The position numbers were made by a program, and so were the translations under genes. A DNA stretch of 24,830 bases, taken from Monoraphidium neglectum (lineage: Eukaryota; Chlorophyta; Chlorophyceae; Sphaeropleales; Selenastraceae). Below are positions 10,320 to 20,374 of the stretch, one piece after another. The notes under the pieces are model-generated. The model saw nothing but the letters and a program-made list of their open reading frames with translations. It did no database searches and was not told the origin of the DNA. The stretch covers positions 6,155 to 30,984 of the forward strand of contig NW_014013281.1 in the NCBI RefSeq assembly GCF_000611645.1, written 5' to 3'. Every line of letters begins with the position of its first letter. Within the stretch, counting starts at the first letter, position 1.

Positions 10320-12870
10320 GCTTCAAGCTCAAAATGGCAGCCGCTTGCTCTGCGTCGAGCACCCGCACGCCTGCTTCCCGCAGCGCCTCGGCCGCGCCCG
10401 GGCCGCGGCCGTCCCGCCCCAGGGCCTGCGGTGAGGGCGCGAGACAGGGGGTGTCGCGTGAGAGGCGCTGCAGCCCCCGTGCCCGCGCGCTCGCTCAGTG
10501 ATATGGTTTAGGGCGTTGCCTGCAGAGGTGTGGCTGACCCATGCTGACATCATCAGCAGTGGGGGCGGACGCACCCCCCGCCCACCCCCGACGCGCAGGC
10601 GTCGAAGCGGCCTCGCGTGCGCCCGGAGCGCCGACGTGCGGGCAGCGCAGTGCGTGGCGTGTTGGGGGTTCGGAGAGGGGGGGCCTTGCGCCACACCGCT
10701 GCTGGCGCCAGGCCGGCCCGAGGGCCCGGGGATCACCCGCTGCAGCTCGTCGGTTGCCCTGGGGTGTTCTATTGTGAGCAGCGCGACAGCATCCAGCAGT
10801 TCAGGGAAGTAGGCCCTCGGGCTGCGCCACGAATAGGGCTGGGTCGCAAGCAGCGTCCAGGGGTCGGATGTGGATCGACGCAGGGTGAGTTGAACCGGTG
10901 CATGAGTGAAAGACGGTGATGACGTCGAGATGGCGGCGAGATCTGAAGCGCAGCTTTTCCAGGCCTTCCTGGGGCCGAGAAAGACCCCAGAAGTTGCCAC
11001 CCGACAGTCGCAGCGCGCCCCCGCCCCCGGCCCCGCCCCCGCTCGCAAAGCCACAAGTCGTCGCTGGCGCCCTGCCGTACGCATCTGTGGGCGCCCTGCC
11101 GCGGCGCAACCCCGCAACTGTCACCGCATCCGTTCACACAGCGCCGGTCACGACACACGCTGTGTTTGACAGCGTATTTCGTGCCGGACGGCGCCCCACA
11201 GCACACCGCGCTCATGCAGGTTCCTGTGATATCGATTCCAGTGCTGCACACGTGTCCTACCCACCCACACCCACCCACCTGGAAGAGCCTCAGCAGGGCC
11301 CCAACGTCCACCGCGAGCTGGCGCGCCCCCGCGGGGCTGAACAGCATCTCTGTGGCCACCCCATTGTACAGCTCCCTGCAATTGCGATGATTATTCCCCG
11401 TGGTGATTGTTACAGGGCCGTTGGCAGGGCGGGGCGCCTCTCTTAGAGGGCCGCATGTTTGAGGCGGGCTCATTGGGGAGGGAGGCGGGTGCGTGCTTGG
11501 GGTGGGTGCGTGCTCGGAGCGGGTGCATGCTTGGGGCGGGCGCGTGGTTGAAGGTCGGGGTTTGGCGGCAGCCCCCGCGCCTTGTGCGGGGTGCGCGCCG
11601 AGGCGCGCGGTTTTGCGTTCACGAGCGACTCGCGGCGGCTGCGGCGCTTGCAAAAGCATGTGTCAGCAGTTGGAAAAAGGAGGGCCGCGGCAACAGGCGA
11701 CGCGAGGGCTGCAGTCCACGCAAATCCAACCTGTTTATGGCGGCGGCGGCGGCGCGCAGGCAGTCGCGGAAGCAGTCCCGGTCCAGCTGGGCCGCCAGCG
11801 CCGCCAGGGCGCCCTGCGGGAGTCAGAGTTGGTAAGGGCGTGCAGGCAGGGTCAGGGCCGCCTCAATCGACCTGCTGCGGGGGCGAGCGCCTGGGACCAG
11901 CGGGAGGAGGCGTCGCCGGGCGGTGCACGACTGCGGCCGGCGGGCCCCCACCCCGACGCGCTGCGTGCCGGCCTCGACCGCGGCCCGCGGCGGAGGCGGC
12001 GGCGGCGGCCGGGAAGGGCGCCGTGCAGCTTCGTAAAGCAGCTCGCTGCCTCAACGACCCCTTCCATTCACGACGCGTGTTCCAGGTGCTGCAGACACAT
12101 TTTCCCACCAGCTTTCTACCACCTTCCCACCAGCTTCCCACCAGCTTCGTGCCAGCTTCCTGTCACCTCCTCACCGAACCCACGCCCACCTGCAGCCACT
12201 GTAGGCCGTCCACCAGCCCTGCGGACACCACAGCCGCGTCCGCCGCAGAAGGGTCTGGATCTTTGAAGGGCGCGGGGTCCGCCATGTACCCTGGGAAGTC
12301 GCAGGGGCGGCGCGGAGACTTTGACCTTCAGAGTCCGAGACTGTGCAGGAGACTGGGAGCCTGATGCGTGTGCCGCGGTCGCAATGACGTGGTACAAAGG
12401 ATTGATCTCCAGAGAGTGCCAAAAATACGGCCCGCACCAGGGGGCAGTGCGTGGGCCCGTCATGAAACGCGTGCGCCATCGGGCGACCATCGGTGCGCCG
12501 GCCGGCCCGCCGCGCGGCCGCGCTTTCGGCGGGTCGAAGCGCCCGCAGGCGGAGCGGCCCGGCAAGCCTTTGTCCCGCTAAGCCCTGAGCACACCCGCGG
12601 CGCCGCCCGGCAAGGCCGGGGCGGAGCAGGTCCCTGGCTGCCGCGGTGCAAATCGGGGCCCAGTGCAGCCCCGAAAGCCCACCCTGCGCGTGCTGCAGGA
12701 AGCCCTGCGCCACCGCCTTTGCCACTTTGAGCGTCCACTCCCGCCGCGCGGAGGCAAAGTCTCCGAGGGGCTTCGACAGCAGACGCCGCGCCGCCGTGGC
12801 TGCCGCCGCCGCCGAAGCCTTTTCGCCGCCGCCGCTGCCCGGGGCCGTTTGAGACGAGGCCCCGTCTTGC

Positions 12871-12905
<35 letters not shown>

Positions 12906-15900
12906 GTGTCGTTCAGAGTGAGCGTCCAAGGTCTGCGCCGCCTCTGCCCGTCGCTCGAAAATCTCTGTCGGGGATGGGGGCAGGTGTGGTGGGAACGTTT
13001 GAAAGTTTATGAATGCACCGGGGTCCAAATGAGCCCCCTGAAGCTTTGACCATCGGACGCGCAAAACCATCAGGGGCGACTAGCCCCCTGAAAAGCTGGG
13101 CGAGGGCTCAATAGCCGCCCTTTGCACGCTGGGCCCAGCGCCGCTCGACCGAGATGCTATGCTCAGGGCCGCCCTGACGGCTGCCGCGAAGCTGCGGCCG
13201 TTGCTCGCTTGCAGATCACAGAGCGGAGCAGCGGCGCCGGGTCAACGCTGGTCAACCGCCGCAAGTCGCGTCCCAGATCGGAGAAGGATTTTATAGATTG
13301 AAGTTAAAAGATCATGTCCAAGATTGCGTCCCTCACCTGCAATGGTGAGGGCCATGTCTTCTAAGTGGTGCTCCAGGTAGTGACAAAAGCAGACGCACAC
13401 GCACGCCTGGGGGGGTGGGGGTGGGAGCGGGGCGGAGCGCGGGGCGGGCGGCTAGTGCGCCGGCTGGTGAGACGAGCGGGCTGGTTGGCAAACTATTGGT
13501 TGGCGTAGCGACCGGCTGGTCGACAGAAACTGACAGAAAACGAGGGGCCGCAGGAAATGGAAGGCTGGGTGACGAGGGAGGACGTGGAGGCTGCTGATTA
13601 GGCGACGGGCCGCCGGCAGGCTTGACGGCCGAGGTACGGAGGGATTAATCAGATCGCTGTGGACGCGCAAGCGGAATTCGCAGCTGCCGGTCAATTCAAA
13701 CCGGCGCCGAGCGACAGCCAGTGACAGAGCGCCAGCAGAACGGAGCTCCGGCGGGCGGCCCCGGGGCCGGCGGCTGTGCGGCCGAGGTGCCACACACCTT
13801 GCGCATCCAGGTGGCGTGGTGTTTGGCATCCCTGAAGAGGTCGGCTTGCTGCAGGGTACGCACCTGTCCAGGGTTTGGGGTTTGGAGTTTGGCCCGCGAT
13901 CGTGCGCGGGTGCGAGGCAGGGGTCAGAGGGTGGCCTGCACGTGCACCTGGGGAGGCCGGGGGACGCGGCGCGCCCGCAGCCGCGGAGGCGGCGGCGGCG
14001 TTGCCGCTGCACACCAGCAGGCCAGCCGCCGGGGCTCAGGGTCCTGGCGCGTGCGGCGGAGCACGCACTATACGCAGAAAATTGATCACCGGCGCACCAC
14101 TGTGGAGTGCGCGCCTCCCAGGACATCAGCCGCCAAAAAATTCAGGTATCGGTCCTGGGCCTGTCAAGATGCAGTTTGCAGGGAGGGGTGTGATGCATCA
14201 ACGCGGGTTGGGGACAGGGTGTGATGCATCACCGCAGGTCGGGGGCGGGGTGGATGAGTGGGTGGCGGAAGGGAGAGGTAGGAAGAGACGTTGATGAGAC
14301 AGCGTCTCAAGCGGTCAACACAACCCGACAAGGCTGCCAGGTGCTGGGTGCCGATTGCAGTGCCGCGGCAGGGCTTGGGGGCTTGCAGCTGGGGGTGGTT
14401 GTTGGGGTTTGAATCAGGGCACCTTGACCAGAGCCGAGGCGTCTCATCCGAACAATGTTGCTGAGGATTATGGGGCAGCCTTGGTTGCGTTCCAGCAGTC
14501 TCAGACGCCCTCGCGGCGTCGCGAGGGCGCCGCAGCGGCGGCCGCCCGCCGAGCTGCATGACGCGTGCGCCGTCGCCGGGGGCGATGGTTGAAAGCGGAC
14601 GCGCCGCGACCCCGAGACGGCCCCCGCCGCGCGCGGCTCGGCCCCGGCCTCCGCCCGGGCCCGGCCCGCACCTCGTCGCTTGGGAAGTTATGCGCCCGCG
14701 GCAGCAGCTGCCCGGCAGCCAGCGATACGGCGCCCTCGGCGGCGGCTGGGGGGTAGAACTCACAGCGCCACGCGGGCTGGTCTTCAGCCTGTGGACGATG
14801 ACGTCATGGCATCATCACAAGCGACGATCAGATATCAGGTGGTCAAGTGAATGTAGCAGCCATTTCTTGGCCATCCATTCAACTAACGTCACATGGACAG
14901 AACACAAACCAAACCTTCTCGCCCACACATCGACAGTTCAGTTGCAATCGCACGGCCTGCCTGGGTCTGTACAAGTTTACCGCACGCTGGCTGTGTGACG
15001 GCAGCTCTGGCGGCGGAAGCGGCGCGCAGCACGTGGCAAATTTGCATGGCAATGCTGCCTATCAGCCTGACCTTGGCACCCTCAGAACCCTCCTACAATT
15101 CCCCCTGTTTGCCTTTTCTGTTCTCACACACGCACGCAAGCTTGCACCCAACCCCACACTCTCACACACACACACGGACGCAGACACACATATGCACACA
15201 TCAAAACTCAACTGCAGCGAAGGGGCGCTGTCCCAGGCGCCTGGGCTGTAGAGCACTCCCTCCAGCGCCCTCAGTGCTGCGCCGCCCTCAGAAGACAGCC
15301 AGGCGTCCTGGGCGCCAGCAAAAACAGCAATCAGCATGAGTTGATAACTGAGGATTTGCTAGCAACAAGTCGAAAAAACCCTTGATCATGCATTTAAGGG
15401 ATCCAGGCCCATTTAGCAATCTATGACGGAGGGAGCTATGTGTGCGGTTGCTGGGCGGTCCAGGGCCGCGACCACGCCAATTGAGGTGAGTGCCAGGAGG
15501 GCGGCTCGGGTCCGCCTCAGGTGGAACGATTGTTGGGTGGAGAGGCTTGCAAGTGAGGCGCTGACGATGCATACTGTGAGCTGGCCAGAGCCAAGGCAGC
15601 CATGAAGCATAAGGGCTCAGGTGCTCAGCAGGGCGGCTGGGGCTGCTCTGTTTCTCCGCAGCTGGCACGCCCCTGCGCCTTCCAGGAAGCTGCCGGCAGC
15701 GAGCCGGACCACCCACCATCCACTCTTCCCGCTCCCCCAGCACGCCCAGCGCGCCGCACCGCAGCAGCGGCAGCGGAAGGGGCGGGCCGTCCGCCTTGGA
15801 CGTCATCGAAGCGGGGCCGCCGGCGCCGATGACGCCGAGGGGGGGCGCCATTTTGGTATCGAAGTCTGGGGGTCAATGTGGTGTGGGTGGAACGTGGTAT

Positions 15901-17758
15901 GTGGATAAGCGAGCATGCATGCATGCGTTCGTGCATGAAATACAGCATGTCGCTGCCACCCCAGGTAATTGTCTCCCTTGCACATCAGTATTACACCCAA
16001 TCGCCGCATGTGCAAACCGCGGGCAGCAAGGGCAGCCCGCGCCGCACAGGAAGGAGGATTAAATTGCGTGCCTGCCGCCTGTTTTGTACTGCACGTCGGC
16101 TCACATGCGGCCGCCATGCGGCCCCCATGCGGCGCCCATGCGGCCCCCCATGCGTCCTGTACCCTCACAGACATGCAGCAGCCACTGTTTGGGGCGAAGC
16201 TGCAGCATACTTAATCTCACACACACCGCGCCTGCCATACCAACCCCTGCTGACATACTGCATGCCGAGACTGCAGAATCTGCAACGAATGGATGATAGT
16301 TATAGGATAAAAATCAGCGGGCAATGGCCCACAAAACCCCAGACCCACCTATCATGGCGTCGACCCACGTCAGCCACAGCTCCCCGTCCTCCGCCTCCAG
16401 TAGCGCCGGCAGCTTCCGCCCCCGCAGCAGCTGCTTGGCAGCTTCCCGCAGCGCGCGCGCGAACTCGGCTCCAAACAGGTAGCGCCCGCCGCCCAGGCCC
16501 GCTTCGTCCACCAGAGACTGCGGGCGCAGCGGAAAAACCCCATTGCATGAGAAGACTTCAGCACCTCTGGAACCCTGCAGGCGGGCTCTGTGCATGCTCT
16601 CCGGATGGGCGTCGCTCACACGCGGCGCCTTTGTGGATTGCCGCAACAAGCCGGCGCCGGCACCGGCGTGCGTGTTTCATTCGTGAACCGGCCGAATTGT
16701 GTCACATAGTGTAGCAAACCAGGAATCTGAAGTACCAAAACATCTATGAACCAGAGTGGGCTCAGATTGACCACCCCCCATTAAACAAGTCAAAATTACT
16801 GGAAGAAGTGCACCGGCAGCAACGCGCCATGCTGGAACCGCCCCGCCCCATGCACCCCATGCCGCGTGTCGTGTCCTGCGCTTGTCGACGACGATTATGC
16901 ACCTGGAAAACTTCCAGCTGGGGCCCGTACTCTTTCGCCAGCCGCACCACAGTCTGAAACAGCCACGCCGGGCGGTCCAGCCGGCCTGCGTTCCAGCGCG
17001 GCCGAAGCGCCCGCGCCCACGGCGCAACGGGTGAGCGGCTTGGCGGGGGCGAGGTCAGCTGGGTGCATGAGGCACGGGGCCGCGCCGCCGGGGCTGCGAG
17101 AGCAAGACGAGCCGGCGGCCGGGCAGGGGGCGGGTAGCGGCGGCCCGCTGCGGCGAGGGTTCTCGCATCCACACAACAGCGGGTCGACGCGCCGCCGCTC
17201 GAGCCGCGTCGCACGGTCGAAAGGACGATTTGGCCTTTGGGGGCGTTTTTGTCTCTTCGCCTGGGGGAAAACAGGGGCGGAACGAGGCGATTTGTTTTCC
17301 CATACTTTCGCACCTGCGGGGGCGGTGTTGTCAAAAAGGGCTCCGAGTTTCTCCCCCAGTGGCGCCGCCAGCAGCTGCGCCGCCCACAGCAGCGGCGCCG
17401 AGGGGCCCGCGAGCGCCGCCAGCGGCTGGCCGGACTGCAGGCGCGGGCGCGGGCAGGGAGGGCGGCCGGGCGCGGGGCGCCGGCGTCGGGCGGCAGGCTG
17501 GGGCCGGCTCCTTTAAATGGGGGTTTCAATCCCAGGTGGATCCAAGAGTGTGGAGCTGCAATCAACAAGCGGACGGCGAGCAAGTTTGGCTGGGTCTGGT
17601 GGGTCGGAGGGGCGACAGGGGAGCCAGCCGCGGACGACTGCTGGCGGGCTTTCTTACAACGCTTGGAAGCTGCAGCACGCAAGTGGGCCCTGCGGGTTGC
17701 GGTCGCGCTCGTGTGCGCGCGTGCATTCACACACACGCACACACACATACCCAGGACC

Positions 17759-17798
<40 letters not shown>

Positions 17799-20021
17799 AC
17801 TCTCACAGCCCCCACACGCATTCCCCCACACCACCCACCCACCCACACACACACATGTGCCCCCCCATAACCCCCCCCCTACACACACACACACCTACAT
17901 ACATACACATATCTCACACACCTGCTCCGCAGCCTCAAAGCCGGATCGCTCCTCCACCAGCTGCAGCCGCGTGAGCGCCACCATCAGCTGGTGCAGCGCA
18001 GTGATGTCACCCTGCGCCGCGCTGGGGGGGCGCGTGTGCAGGCACACGATGCGCCGGCCGCGTGCGGATTGAGCAGGCAAAGGGGTTGCACGATGGCTTT
18101 TTGGCTGCGGGGGCATGGCGACGTGCGTCAGGGCCAGTGACGCGGCAACCCAGCAGCAGTAGCAGCAGCTACAGACAATTTACAAAACCCCAGTCGCCAG
18201 CACGCCGCTGCATCCCTCACCCTCACCCTTCCAAAGCAAGGCCGCCGCCACCGCTGCTGCCATCGCCGCCGCTGCTGCTTGCTCCCGAAACAGGGGGTGG
18301 CCAGCCGCAGGCCCCCAGGTGTGCCTCAATCCGACAGCTGAGCGCCCCCCGCAGCTTTCCAAGGCACGCCTGCGTCGGCACGTTAGCCCCGTGGGGGCCG
18401 CAGAAACCGCTATTTCAACGGCGGTCGAAGGCGCTGGTGCCAAGCGCCCGGCCGAGGCGGGGCGGCAGGCCGTGGGTTGGTCGCCAGCGAGCGCCGCTGC
18501 CAGCCAATGAGCAGGTTCGAAGCGGAAATCGAGCCCAATGCAGGACGACATCTGACGCCCATGTGTGCATGAGGTGGGGGGGAGACGAAGCAACTGAGCC
18601 GCATCCGCCCCACCGGCCGCCACCGACGCAGCGATCCCCCAACCCCCGCTTCGCCAGCCGAACGGGCACCCACGCACCTGCAGCCGCCTTCCGAGGTCCC
18701 CTTCCCACTCCCGCAGCGCCGCCGGCACCGCCCCAGAGCCCGCGCCGCGCTCGCCAGAACCGCCGCCGCCGCCGCCGTCTGTCTCTGCCGCCACCGCCGC
18801 TGAGCCGCGCGCCGCGAGCGCCTCGGACTGCCGCAGGGCGGCGGAGTACATGTCCGCGCCTTGGACTGCGAGGGCCGCCAGTCCGGCGGAGTCCTGTGGA
18901 GCGGCGGGCCGTGATAAAGTTGAGTCTAGCGGCGGCGCGCAACCGCATCGAGGGCTTTGTCGAGCTGCCCACGCCGACTGCCGCGGCTGCACGCTGGCGT
19001 CGATAAGGCTGGCGTGCCGCCAAGCGCCGCCGCGGTTTGCTGGCCTGCCGCACGCGTGCGTGCGCCGTGGCGGGCGCTTTTCCGTCGATGCCAAGCGTCC
19101 GGTCTAGCCACCCTGCGGCGGCGAGTGCGCCGCGGAACGGGCCGCGGACGCGTCGCGGCGCGGCGCGGCGCACCTCCAGATCGATCGCGTCGGCGCCGCG
19201 CACGTGCCTCTCCAGCTGCCGCGCGGCCTCGGTGCAGTCCCTCAGGAGTGCCACTGCGTTTCACGGAAGTTGAACGGTTGTTTTGGGTGCCGATGGTGGA
19301 CATAGGTGCCGAGGGAGAGAGCGCGTGTGCGGGTGCGGCAGGAAGCTGCCCGCGGAATGGGGTGGGAGTGCGGGTTCAAAAAGCTCTCATGCGGCTGGCG
19401 TCGTGCACCAAGACAGCGGCGAAACAATCGTGCGGCCGCCGGCGCCGGTGCCAGGCGGTAGAAACCACAATGGCCAAAGGTTCCACGCGCGAGCCGCCGC
19501 GCCGCGGGCCGCGGCCCGCGCGCATCGGGGGCCGCACCGTAGCCGTGGGCGGCAGAAAGCAGCGACAGCGCCGCCACCTGCTCCGCGGGCGCCCCCAGCT
19601 CGGCGGGCGGCCGCGGCGACGCACTTGACCCCTGTTCACGGAGGCGGGCGGCCGGGCCTGGTTGTTCGCGGCGTGCGTTTTTCGTGTATGCAAAGCGGGC
19701 GCCATGGGGGAGTGCGCTGCGAACTCAGGGCGTCGTCGCTTTGGCGTGGTTGCATGGCTGTGCTGGCAGGTGTATCGATAAGCCAAGCGAAAGGAACAGT
19801 CATGTCAACCTGATGAATAATTTACTTCGACACCTGACCGCGTCGGCCCTGTACATACCCTGCCCACAAACTCGCAGGCACCTAGCAGTGATGCAAGCAC
19901 AGCAGGCTCTCACCGCAACCGCCTGCTGAATGAATGCGCCGATGTTGCTGAGCAGGGCTGCTTGCTCTCCTCGACAGCGATCTAGCTCTTGCTGCAGGTG
20001 CTGAACCCGCCCTGCCGCCAT
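10315..20021 (-). CDS. MAG2: RINT1/TIP20 family vesicle-tether subunit (plant MAG2-like), 21 exons
   Basis: Members belong to the Dsl1/NRZ-type tether on the ER that captures Golgi-derived COPI vesicles with ZW10 and SNAREs. Exons, transcript order: 19914-20021, 19538-19631, 19174-19253, 18678-18893, 18227-18369, 17922-18021, 17314-17434, 16903-16985, 16349-16517, 15717-15865, 15200-15307, 14672-14788, 14098-14160, 13798-13848, 13337-13406, 12683-12964, 12190-12290, 11731-11813, 11279-11375, 10737-10838, 10315-10425. Every junction keeps frame, giving 815 residues (plant MAG2 is about 800) and TAA at 10315-10317. An N-terminal coiled coil (HLQQELDRCRGEQAALL) precedes family blocks SLVDEAGLGGG, WVDAMIDFDTKM, GVLGEREEWM, FLAADVLGG and HYLEHHLEDM. 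The RINT1 C-terminus is clear: SPAGARQLAVDVGALLRLF, then SPRAYFPELLDAVALL, ending EAGVRVLDAEQAAAIL. An 11-Gln run is inserted near residues 578-588. An in-frame alternative start at 20133 needs a 52-nt intron, far shorter than the others (205-511 nt), so I prefer 20021. Confidence 0.9.
11487..11554 (+). repeat. 17-bp tandem repeat, four copies
   Basis: Copies begin at 11487, 11504, 11521 and 11538 with the core GGGTGCGTGCTTGGGG. The fourth copy is the most diverged. The array lies in the RINT1-like intron at 11376-11730. Confidence 0.85.
12107..12163 (+). repeat. Imperfect tandem repeat of CCACCAGCTT
   Basis: Several degenerate copies of a roughly 10-bp CCACCAGCTT unit lie in the RINT1-like intron at 11814-12189. 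In the transcript it reads as a purine-rich AAGCTGGTGG ladder close to the 5' end of that intron. Confidence 0.8.
12873..12905 (-). repeat. CAG/CAA run encoding 11 glutamines in the RINT1-like protein
   Basis: One CAA and ten CAG codons in exon 12683-12964 give 11 consecutive glutamines. They are followed by a Ser/Ala/Gly-rich linker before the conserved segment around RREWTLKVAKAVAQGFL. It is an uninterrupted trinucleotide run, so its length may vary between strains. Confidence 0.95.
13032..13096. repeat. Repeated AGCCCCCTGAA motif with an inverted repeat, intronic
   Basis: AGCCCCCTGAA occurs at about 13032 and again at about 13081. The second copy forms the right arm of an inverted repeat, CAGGGGC near 13070 facing GCCCCCTG, with a loop of about five bases. 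It lies in the RINT1-like intron at 12965-13336. Confidence 0.65.
14186..14247 (+). repeat. 31-bp tandem duplication
   Basis: Two copies start at 14186 and 14217, each beginning GGGTGTGATGCATCA, with small differences in the second half. They lie in the RINT1-like intron at 14161-14671. Confidence 0.85.
14506..14529. repeat. Perfect 9-bp inverted repeat with 6-nt loop
   Basis: CGCCCTCGC, the loop GGCGTC, then GCGAGGGCG. This would form a very stable GC hairpin in the intron at 14161-14671 of the RINT1-like transcript. Confidence 0.85.
15166..15199 (+). repeat. (CA)-rich tract at a RINT1-like exon edge
   Basis: CA-rich sequence abuts exon 15200-15307. In the transcript the donor is embedded in alternating GT, with several nearby GTGTG alternatives. 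The exact donor (GAT/GTGTGC chosen here) is therefore less certain than the others. Confidence 0.75.
16104..16154 (+). repeat. 11-12-bp CATGCGGCCCC tandem repeat
   Basis: Five copies start at 16104, 16115, 16126, 16137 and 16149. They lie in the RINT1-like intron at 15866-16348. Confidence 0.85.
17728..17910 (+). repeat. (CA)n-rich microsatellite cluster
   Basis: Alternating CA tracts are interspersed with CCACCCAC and CCCCCC stretches in the RINT1-like intron at 17435-17921. On the transcript it is GT-rich and starts right after the donor of exon 17922-18021 (CAG/GTGTGTGAG). Confidence 0.95.
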
Positions 20022-20374
20022 TGCCACGGATGCGCAACCCAGGTCAGCCCAGCAGTGATCTACAAGTTTTCTGAATCATCTGTTCTGAAGCAATCACAGC
20101 ATGCTGCAACGAATCTAGCCTCCTTTTAATCATTTTGCGGGCTGGCAGGGAGTCTTGTGCCGTACCTGTTTTGTGCCCCCTAGTGACGAAGCGAACGGTG
20201 ACAGCTGCTGAAGCGGACGTTGACACCTTGCATGAAGCACTGGCTGTTCCAGGATTGTGATTACCAAGCCCCTCTTACAATAGATTGTATCTATTGAAAC
20301 AACAGATCATGGCTGTCATTGTTGACCCCGCGTCGTGGCACAGAGTATTTGTCCCTTTATAGCCTGCTTGAGGG
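20022..20374. promoter_or_regulatory. Probable shared promoter of divergent RINT1-like and WD40 genes
   Basis: This gap of about 350 bp lies between the ATG of the minus-strand RINT1-like gene (20021) and the proposed ATG of the plus-strand WD40 gene (20375). It is more AT-rich than its flanks (for example ACAATAGATTGTATCTATTG near 20278). No canonical TATA box is placed correctly for either gene; TTTATAG at 20354-20360 is too close to the plus-strand ATG. If the alternative RINT1 start at 20133 is used, the gap shrinks to about 240 bp. Confidence 0.5.

Noticed and set aside
12171..13070. 299-codon minus-strand open frame as an independent gene
   Set aside because: Its middle is exon 12683-12964 of the RINT1-like gene. 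Both ends run into introns with good splice signals.
17230..18072. 280-codon plus-strand frame with Thr-His repeats
   Set aside because: It is the translation of a (CA)n microsatellite plus antisense of real RINT1-like exons.
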